A DNA stretch of 64,000 nt. Source: Mycobacterium sp. AZCC_0083. Lineage in GTDB: Bacteria; Actinomycetota; Actinomycetes; Mycobacteriales; Mycobacteriaceae. Where the stretch lies: positions 62,001-126,000 of the forward strand of contig NZ_JACHGP010000011.1 of NCBI RefSeq assembly GCF_014202335.1. The letters are read 5' to 3'. Below, one piece after another: positions 59,301 to 64,000 of this stretch (position 1 is its first letter; each line of letters starts with the position of its first letter). The position numbers and the translations under genes were made by a program. Below the pieces are notes generated by a model. That model was not told the origin of the DNA, searched no databases, and saw only the letters and a list, made by a program, of their open reading frames with translations.

Positions 59301-62300
59301 TGGGCCTCGACAACCAGGTCAGTGCGCCCGAGACGGTCAACGACGCCGAGCTGATCGACCTCGTCACCACCGAATTGGGTTCGGACTGGCCGCGTTTGGT
59401 GGCTCCGACGTTCGACGGCCGCAAGGCGGTGCTGTTCGACGACCGCTGGGCCAGTGCCCGCGAAGATCTCGCCCGGCTGTGGTTGATGGACGACGGCGAG
59501 ATCGATACCGACTGGCCGCGGCTCTCGGAGCGCTTCGAGGGTGCCGGGCACGTCGTCGCCACGCAGGCGAACTGGTGGCAGGGCAGGGCTCTTGCCGCAG
59601 GCCGCAACGTCCACGCGTCGCTGTATGGACGCGCGGCAGCCGGTGCGGAGAACCCCGACAAGGGCCGCTACGCCGACGAGATCGCAGTGGTGACCGGTGC
59701 CTCCAAGGGCTCGATCGCCGCGTCGGTCACGGCGCAGTTGCTCGAAGGCGGCGCGACCGTCATCGCCACCACGTCCAAGCTGGACGACGACCGGTTGGCG
59801 TTCTACCGGACGCTCTACCGGGACAGTGCCCGGTTCGGCGGCCAGCTGTGGGTGGTGCCCGCCAACATGGCGTCGTACAGCGACATCGACGCGCTGGTCG
59901 CATGGGTGGGCAATGAGCAGTCCGAAAGCCTTGGACCGCAATCGATTCACCTGAAGGACGCCCTGACGCCGACGCTGCTGTTCCCGTTCGCGGCGCCGCG
60001 CGTGGCAGGCGATCTCTCGGAGGCGGGCTCGCGCTCCGAGATGGAGATGAAGGTGCTGCTGTGGGCCGTGCAACGGCTGATCGGTGGCCTCTCGCACATC
60101 GGCTCCGAGCGAGACATCGCCTCACGGCTGCACGTCGTGCTGCCCGGTTCGCCGAACCGCGGCATGTTCGGCGGCGACGGTGCCTACGGTGAGGCCAAGT
60201 CTGCGCTGGACGCAGTCGTCACCCGCTGGAAGGCCGAATCGTCGTGGGCACAGCGTGTCTCGCTGGCACACGCGCTGATCGGCTGGACCAAGGGCACCGG
60301 GCTGATGGGCCACAACGACGCCATCGTCGGCGCCGTCGAAGAGGCTGGCGTGACCACCTACACGACCGAGCAGATGGCATCGATGCTGCTCGATCTGTGC
60401 GACATCGAATCCAAGGTGGCGGCCGCGCGTGAACCGTTGCGCAAGGATCTGACCGGCGGCCTCGGCGAGATCGACATCGACATGGGCGAATTGGCCGCCA
60501 AGGCTCGCGAGGAGATGGCCGCAGAGGCTCCTGCCGACGACGAGGTCGACCTCGACACCATCCGGGCGCTGCCGTCGCCTCCGCGTGGCTACTCGGCGGC
60601 GCCGCCGCCGGCGTGGAACGACCTCGACGTCGACCCCGCCGACCTGGTGGTCATCGTCAGCGGCGCCGAGCTCGGACCCTACGGTTCGTCGCGCACCCGC
60701 TTCGAGATGGAGGTCTCCGGCGAGCTGTCGGCGGCCGGGGTGCTCGAGCTCGCCTGGACCACAGGTCTGGTGAAGTGGGAGGACGACCCCAAGCCGGGTT
60801 GGTACGACACGCAGTCCGGCGATTTGGTCGACGAGGGCGAGCTGGTCGAGCGCTACCACGACATCGTGATCGAACGGGTCGGCATCCGCGAGTTCGTCGA
60901 CGATGGCGCGATCAACGCCGATCACACAGCGCCGCTGCTGGTTTCGGTCTTCCTCGACAAGGACTTCACCTTCGTGGTGTCGTCGGAGGCGGACGCGCGC
61001 GGATTCGTGCAGTTCGATCCCGAGCACACCGTCATCACGCCGGTGGCCGACAGCGCCGACTGGCAGGTCACGCGGAAGGCGGGCACCGAGATCCGGGTGC
61101 CGCGCAAGGTGGAGATGTCGCGCACCGTCGGTGCTCAGATTCCGACCGGTTTCGACCCGACCGTCTATGGCGTGAGCCAGGACATGATGAGCTCGATCGA
61201 CCGCGTTGCGCTGTGGAACCTGGTCACGACCGTCGACGCATTCTTGTCGGCCGGGTTCTCCCCGACCGAGCTGATGCGTTGGGTGCACCCCAGTTTGGTG
61301 GCAAGTACCCAGGGCACCGGTATGGGTGGACTGACGTCCATGCAGACGATGTTCCACGGCAACCTGCTTGGCCAGAACAAGCCAAACGACATCCTGCAGG
61401 AGGTGCTGCCGAACGTCTTCGCAGGCCACGTCGTTCAGTCGTACATCGGCAGCTACGGCGCGATGATCCACCCCGTTGCGGCGTGTGCAACGGCGGCGGT
61501 GTCCGTCGAGGAGGGCGTCGACAAGATCCGCCTCGGCAAGGCCGAGTTCGTGATCGCGGGCGGCTATGACGACCTCACGTTGGAGGCCGTCACCGGCTTC
61601 GGAGACATGTCGGCGACCGCCGAGACCGAGGTCATGCGTGCCAAGGGCATCAGCGATTCGAAGTTCTCTCGGGCCAACGACCGGCGTCGGCTTGGCTTCG
61701 TCGAGTCGCAGGGCGGCGGGACCATCCTGCTGACCCGCGGTGATCTGGCGGTGGAGATGGGTCTTCCCGTGCAGGCCGTGGTTGCCTACGCTTCGTCGTT
61801 CGGCGACGGCGTGCACACGTCGATTCCCGCGCCGGGCCTTGGTGCTCTTGGCGCGGGCCGCGGCGGCAAGGAGTCGCAACTGGTGAAGTCGCTCGCCCAG
61901 CTCGGCGTCGGGCCCGACGACATCGCCGTGGTCTCGAAGCACGACACGTCGACTCTGGCCAACGATCCCAACGAGACGGAGTTGCACGAGCGGCTCGCCG
62001 GCGCGATGGGTCGGTCGCCAGGTGCACCGCTGTTCATCGTCAGTCAGAAGAGCCTGACCGGGCATTCGAAGGGCGGTGCGGCGGCGTTCCAGATGATGGG
62101 GCTGTGCCAGATGCTGCGTGACGGCGTCATTCCGCCGAACCGGAGCCTGGACTGCGTGGACGACGAGCTCGCCCATGCGTCGCACTTCGTGTGGGTGCGC
62201 GAGACCCTGCATCTGGGGGAGAAGTTCCCGATGAAGGCCGGTCTGGTGACCAGCCTTGGCTTCGGTCACGTGTCCGGTCTGGTGGCGCTAGTGCACCCGC

Positions 62301-62536
62301 AGGCGCTCCTGGCGGCGCTGGATCCGGCGAAGCGCGAGGACTACCAACGCCGGGCCAACGACAGGGTGCTGGAGGGCCAGCGCAGGTTCGCGTCGGCGAT
62401 CGCCGGTGGGCCCGCGCTCTACGTGAAGCCGGCGGACAGGCGCTTCAACCACGATTCACCGGAGAAGCGACAGGAAGCCGACATGTTGCTCGATGCATCG
62501 TCGCGGCTCGGCGAGGACGGCCGGTACTCGCGATGA
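53303..62536 (+). CDS. fas: Type I fatty acid synthase
   Basis: The 3077-residue multienzyme makes C16-C26 acyl-CoAs that feed mycolic acid synthesis. Domain order from the sequence: acetyltransferase (GHSQG, Ser about 154), enoyl reductase (GMTPTTVDAKIVAAAANAGH from about 430), hot-dog dehydratase (VSGDHNPIH about 1232, PIVHGMW), malonyl/palmitoyl transferase (CGHSVGEY about 1445), acyl carrier region (GASSRRNQLLVDLG about 1815), ketoreductase (VVTGASKGSIAASV about 2130) and ketosynthase (VAACATAAVS about 2727, LTGHSKGG about 2920). The carrier Ser is activated by the downstream acpS product. GTG 53303 is the start, with GAGGAG about 11 nt before it. The length is standard for mycobacterial FAS-I. 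Confidence 0.98.
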   Translation: MTINEQNRVSTGRNDAGDNSSTLTGAHALVDLLNAGEPYAVAFGGQGGNWLENLEELISSAGIESELSEVVGEAQLLLEPVARELVVVRPIGFQPMQWVRALAADEPLPTSKQLTTAAISGPGILLAQMAAIRAVKRQGLDLDGTPPVAMAGHSQGTMACESLKANGTRDAELLALLQLIGAAGSLVSRRRGMVGRGDKSPMVSVTNADPDRIAELLEDFSTDVRTVLPPVLSIRNGRRSVVITGTPEQLARFELYCSKITEKEEAERKNKLRGGAVFAPVFHSVQVEVGFHTPRLADGVDLVDRWAARTGIDAELAHDMTESIFVRPIDWVAEVERLHQAGARWIIDLGPSDTITRVTAPVIRGLGVGIVAAATRAGQRNLFTVGAAPEVAPAWSSYAPSIVTLPNGSTKLSTKFTRLTGRSPILLAGMTPTTVDAKIVAAAANAGHWAELAGGGQVTEPIFDARIEELTQLLEPGRAIQFNTLFLDPYLWKLQVGGKRLVQKARQSGAPIDGVVVSAGIPELEEAVDLIDELNEIGITHVVFKPGTVEQIKSVIKIAAEVPTREVIVHIEGGRAGGHHSWEDLDDLLVSTYGDLRKCANITVCVGGGIGTPERAAEYLSGRWAARYGFPDMPVDGILVGTAAMAALESTTSPAVKQLLVETNGTDQWIGAGKAQGGMASSRSQLGADIHEIDNSASRCGRLLDEVAGDGDAVAERRDEIIAAMADTAKPYFGDVADMTYLQWLQRYVELAIGDGDSTADTAAPGSQWLADTWRDRFEEMLKRAEARLNPADSGPIETLYGVSAEGEALLEDPQRAVAELLARYPDAETVKLHPADLPFFVTLCKTLGKPVNFVPVIDKDVRRWWRSDSLWQAHDARYTADQVCIIPGTEAVAGITRVDEPVGELLDRFEQASIDEVIASGAEAVAVVSRRQARVDVTGPLAVVLDSPDVLWAGRTAINPVHRIGEPSEWQVNENRSATHPSTGARLELAGEQVVLSVPLSDIWITIRFTLPTATVDGGMPVVTTEDASAAMRAVLAIAAGVEGPEALPPVSNDSTTVTVSWDPEEVADHTGVTATFGAPLAPGLTLVPDALVGRCWPAVFSVIGAAVTDAGFPIVEGLLSLVHLDHAAHLLAPMPKTAAELTVTATASPAVDTEVGRVVPVSVTISDGDGTVLVKLEERFAIRGRTGAVALSDPARAGGAITDNATDTPRRRRRDVTVAAPTDMSAFAVVSGDHNPIHTDRAAALLAGLKSPIVHGMWLSAAAQHVVTATDGRATPPARLVGWTSRFLGMVLPGDDIDFRVDRVGIDRGAEIVEVTAKVGADLVMSATAQLAAPKTVYAFPGQGIQYKGMGMEVRSRSKAARKVWDMADKFTRETLGFSVLHVVRDNPTGLIASGVHYHHPEGVLYLTQFTQVAMATVAAAQVAEMREQGAFVEDAIACGHSVGEYTALACVSGVYPLEALLEVVFHRGSKMHDIVPRDEHGRSNYRLAAIRPSQIDLPDDDVPAFIDEIAERTGEFLQIVNYNLRGSQYAIAGTVRGLEVLEEEVDKRRELSGGKRSFILVPGIDVPFHSSVLRVGVADFRRSLERVMPRDADPDLLVGRYVPNLVPRPFTLDRDFIQEIRDLVPAEPLDEVLADYDTWRNEKPSELCRKIVIELLAWQFASPVRWIETQDLLFIEEAAGGLGIERFVEIGVKSAPTVAGLATNTLKLPEYSHNTTEVLNTERDAAVLFATDTDPEPEADDAGGDDTPAPAAEAAAVAAAPAPAQAAPSGGPRPDDIGFDAADATLALVALSAKMRIDQIELLDSIESITDGASSRRNQLLVDLGSELNLGAIDGAAEADLAGLKAQVTKLARTYKPYGPVLSDAINDQLRTVLGPSGKRPAAIAERVTKTWELGEGWAKHVVVEVALGTREGTSVRGGALGGLHEGALADAATVDKVVDGAVAAVGARKGIAVSLPSSGAAGGGVVDSAALTEFAEQVTGPEGVLASTARMILGQLGLDNQVSAPETVNDAELIDLVTTELGSDWPRLVAPTFDGRKAVLFDDRWASAREDLARLWLMDDGEIDTDWPRLSERFEGAGHVVATQANWWQGRALAAGRNVHASLYGRAAAGAENPDKGRYADEIAVVTGASKGSIAASVTAQLLEGGATVIATTSKLDDDRLAFYRTLYRDSARFGGQLWVVPANMASYSDIDALVAWVGNEQSESLGPQSIHLKDALTPTLLFPFAAPRVAGDLSEAGSRSEMEMKVLLWAVQRLIGGLSHIGSERDIASRLHVVLPGSPNRGMFGGDGAYGEAKSALDAVVTRWKAESSWAQRVSLAHALIGWTKGTGLMGHNDAIVGAVEEAGVTTYTTEQMASMLLDLCDIESKVAAAREPLRKDLTGGLGEIDIDMGELAAKAREEMAAEAPADDEVDLDTIRALPSPPRGYSAAPPPAWNDLDVDPADLVVIVSGAELGPYGSSRTRFEMEVSGELSAAGVLELAWTTGLVKWEDDPKPGWYDTQSGDLVDEGELVERYHDIVIERVGIREFVDDGAINADHTAPLLVSVFLDKDFTFVVSSEADARGFVQFDPEHTVITPVADSADWQVTRKAGTEIRVPRKVEMSRTVGAQIPTGFDPTVYGVSQDMMSSIDRVALWNLVTTVDAFLSAGFSPTELMRWVHPSLVASTQGTGMGGLTSMQTMFHGNLLGQNKPNDILQEVLPNVFAGHVVQSYIGSYGAMIHPVAACATAAVSVEEGVDKIRLGKAEFVIAGGYDDLTLEAVTGFGDMSATAETEVMRAKGISDSKFSRANDRRRLGFVESQGGGTILLTRGDLAVEMGLPVQAVVAYASSFGDGVHTSIPAPGLGALGAGRGGKESQLVKSLAQLGVGPDDIAVVSKHDTSTLANDPNETELHERLAGAMGRSPGAPLFIVSQKSLTGHSKGGAAAFQMMGLCQMLRDGVIPPNRSLDCVDDELAHASHFVWVRETLHLGEKFPMKAGLVTSLGFGHVSGLVALVHPQALLAALDPAKREDYQRRANDRVLEGQRRFASAIAGGPALYVKPADRRFNHDSPEKRQEADMLLDASSRLGEDGRYSR

Positions 62537-62566
62537 GCGGATGGGGCGTGGGTTAGCGTTCGTCCC

Positions 62567-62962
62567 ATGAGCATCGTCGGGGTCGGCATTGACCTGGTAT
62601 CCATCTCGGATTTCGCCGAGCAGGTGGACCAACCGGGGACGGTCTTCGCGGAGACGTTCACGCCGGGTGAGCGCCGCGACGCCGCGGACAAGAGTTCGTC
62701 GGCGGCGCGGCACCTCGCGGCGCGGTGGGCGGCCAAGGAGGCCGTGATCAAGGCCTGGTCGGGATCGCGGTTCTCGAAGCGCCCGATGCTGCCCGAGGGC
62801 ATCCACCGCGACATCGAGATCGTCACGGACATGTGGGGACGCCCGCGGGTTCGCCTCTCCGGTGCGATCGGCGAGCACCTGCAGGACATCACGATCCACC
62901 TGTCGCTGACCCACGACGGCGACACCGCCGCGGCGGTGGCAGTGCTGGAGTCCGCGAGCTAA
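62567..62962 (+). CDS. acpS: Holo-[acyl-carrier-protein] synthase
   Basis: The 131-residue 4'-phosphopantetheinyl transferase starts MSIVGVGIDLVSISDF, with metal-binding Asp9, and has RWAAKEAVIKAW with Glu58, plus LSLTHDGDTAAAVAV. It loads phosphopantetheine on the FAS-I carrier domain, which lacks its own transferase domain in mycobacteria. It starts 30 bp after fas, so the two are co-expressed. Confidence 0.97.
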   Translation: MSIVGVGIDLVSISDFAEQVDQPGTVFAETFTPGERRDAADKSSSAARHLAARWAAKEAVIKAWSGSRFSKRPMLPEGIHRDIEIVTDMWGRPRVRLSGAIGEHLQDITIHLSLTHDGDTAAAVAVLESAS

Positions 62963-62973
62963 CCACCCTCTGC

Positions 62974-63035
62974 GCGAGCGTGCGTGTCTGTTCCGAGACA
63001 CGCCGGTCCGAGACTGTATTTTGCGCACGTTCGCG
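62974..63035. repeat. Palindromic dispersed repeat, copy 2 (62 bp)
   Basis: It has the same ends as the copy at 43695-43755 (GCGAGCGTGCGTGT and GCACGTTCGCG) and an inner perfect dyad TGTCT-GTTCCG-AGACA. It fills most of the 102-bp gap between acpS and the peptidase gene and could fold as a long hairpin in RNA, perhaps acting as a terminator or processing site. Confidence 0.75.
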
Positions 63036-63064
63036 CGCGGCGAGCGGGCACTACCCTCGATGGC

Positions 63065-64000
63065 ATGAGTGATCTCGTTGCCCGTGTCCGGGAACTGCTG
63101 CCATCGGTCCGCGCCGATCTCGAGGATCTCGTCCGCATCGAATCGGTATGGGCGGATCCGGCCCGTCACGACGAGGTGCGGCGCAGTGCCGACGCGGTGG
63201 CAAAGCTGTTGTCCGCGGCGGGCTTCGGTGACGTGCGCATCGTCAGCGAAGGTGGGGCGCCTGCGGTGATCGCACGGCACCCCGCGCCTGCTGGCGCGCC
63301 GACCGTGCTGCTGTATGCCCACCACGACGTGCAGCCCGAAGGCGACCCGGCGCAGTGGGCGTCGCCGCCGTTCGAGCCGACCGAGCGTGACGGCCGGCTG
63401 TACGGCCGGGGCAGCGCCGACGACAAGGCGGGCATCGCAACGCATCTGGCCGCCTTCCGGGCCCACGGCGGCAATCCGCCGGTCGGTGTGACGGTGTTCG
63501 TCGAGGGCGAGGAGGAGTCCGGGTCGCCATCATTAGGCGCACTGTTGGGGGCTCATCATGACCTGCTCGCGGCCGACGTCATCGTGATCGCCGACTCCGA
63601 CAACTGGAGTACCGAGATCCCGTCGCTCACCGTATCGCTGCGCGGCCTTGCCGACTGCGTCGTCGAGGTCGCCACCCTCGACCACGGGCTGCACTCCGGC
63701 ATGTGGGGCGGCGTGGTGCCCGACGCGCTGACCGCTCTGGTGCGAGTGCTGGCCAGCCTGCACGACGATGACGGCAACGTCGCGGTGGCTGGTCTGCACG
63801 AGGGCACGGCAGCCGACGTCGATTACCCGGCCGAACGGGTGCGAGAAGACACCGACCTCCTTGATGGTGTGGCGGAGATCGGTTCGGGGTCGGTTCCGCA
63901 ACGGCTATGGGCGAAACCGTCGATCACCGTCATCGGCATCGACACCACGTCGATCGCGTCGTCGTCGAACACGCTCATTCCGCGGGCGCGGGCCAAGGTC
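63065..64000 (+). CDS. M20 family metallopeptidase (dipeptidase), cut by window end
   Basis: The first 312 codons are present, starting MSDLVARVRELLPSVRADLE, with no stop before the window edge. TVLLYAHHDVQPEGD gives the first zinc His and the DVQ Asp; GRGSADDKAGIATHL supplies the bridging Asp; VEGEEESGSP carries the catalytic Glu pair. It belongs to the M20 dipeptidase/deacylase family, like Rv2522c, which follows acpS in M. tuberculosis. The natural length is about 440-470 residues, so a third is missing. The dimerisation domain begins near SLRGLADCVVEVATLDHG. Confidence 0.93.
   Translation, partial: MSDLVARVRELLPSVRADLEDLVRIESVWADPARHDEVRRSADAVAKLLSAAGFGDVRIVSEGGAPAVIARHPAPAGAPTVLLYAHHDVQPEGDPAQWASPPFEPTERDGRLYGRGSADDKAGIATHLAAFRAHGGNPPVGVTVFVEGEEESGSPSLGALLGAHHDLLAADVIVIADSDNWSTEIPSLTVSLRGLADCVVEVATLDHGLHSGMWGGVVPDALTALVRVLASLHDDDGNVAVAGLHEGTAADVDYPAERVREDTDLLDGVAEIGSGSVPQRLWAKPSITVIGIDTTSIASSSNTLIPRARAKV

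Noticed and set aside
1..64000. tRNA, rRNA, CRISPR array or prophage genes
   Set aside because: No tRNA cloverleaf, regular repeat-spacer array, integrase or phage structural gene was recognised by reading both strands; a tRNAscan or CRISPR search was not possible here.

Overview
The window is GC-rich chromosomal DNA of an actinobacterium, almost certainly a fast-growing Mycobacterium/Mycolicibacterium. The evidence is a single 3077-residue type I fatty acid synthase followed by acpS, preceded by a Tat-exported DUF1906 protein and followed by an M20 peptidase (the same order as Rv2525c-fas-acpS-Rv2522c in M. tuberculosis), a complete mce operon, an F420-type luciferase-like oxidoreductase, and leaderless-looking starts. 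Only the first gene (MFS exporter) and the last (M20 peptidase) are cut by the window edges.

Layout. 0-2 kb: MFS exporter end, MarR regulator, LLM oxidoreductase. 2-6.3 kb (minus): a large flippase-like membrane protein with an embedded kinase-like segment, and a penicillin-binding lipoprotein. 6.3-9.4 kb (minus): sulfatase, TetR and cupin with two operator-like palindromes. 9.6-14.8 kb: lipoprotein, TetR, a membrane-protein gene broken by a TAA codon, a flavoprotein, small proteins and an enoyl-CoA hydratase. 14.8-20.1 kb: a galactose module (galT-galK and a DeoR regulator facing an Na+/solute symporter) with paired TGTTNNTT direct repeats between them. 20.2-21.6 kb: semialdehyde dehydrogenase.

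21.6-41.2 kb is the most interesting region. It holds a TetR gene, a decayed tnpB/acyl-CoA-dehydrogenase scar, a thiolase and an acyl-CoA dehydrogenase, an alpha/beta hydrolase with a decayed dehydrogenase, the yrbEAB-mceABCDEF operon, four small secreted proteins and two Mce-associated membrane proteins. Nine copies of one dyad, GAGAAT-N3-ATTCTC or close variants, lie in gaps of this region and I found none elsewhere. They sit in front of the TetR gene, the mce operon, the small secreted-protein genes and the Mce-associated genes. I infer a compact locally controlled lipid-import/beta-oxidation regulon that includes undescribed exported proteins.

41.2-51.9 kb: patatin-like phospholipase, two convergent IspD-like proteins (one without its nucleotide-binding loop), an epimerase broken by a TAA codon, LtrA-like and MFS membrane proteins, a MerR regulator and a polyamine-type ABC importer (ATPase, lipoprotein, two permeases). 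52-64 kb: the fas cluster, with a 525-bp upstream region rich in GTTAC/GTAAC elements. Five gene remnants or interrupted genes and two copies of a 61-62 bp palindromic repeat point to recent gene decay and a dispersed structured element. No tRNA, rRNA or CRISPR array was recognised.
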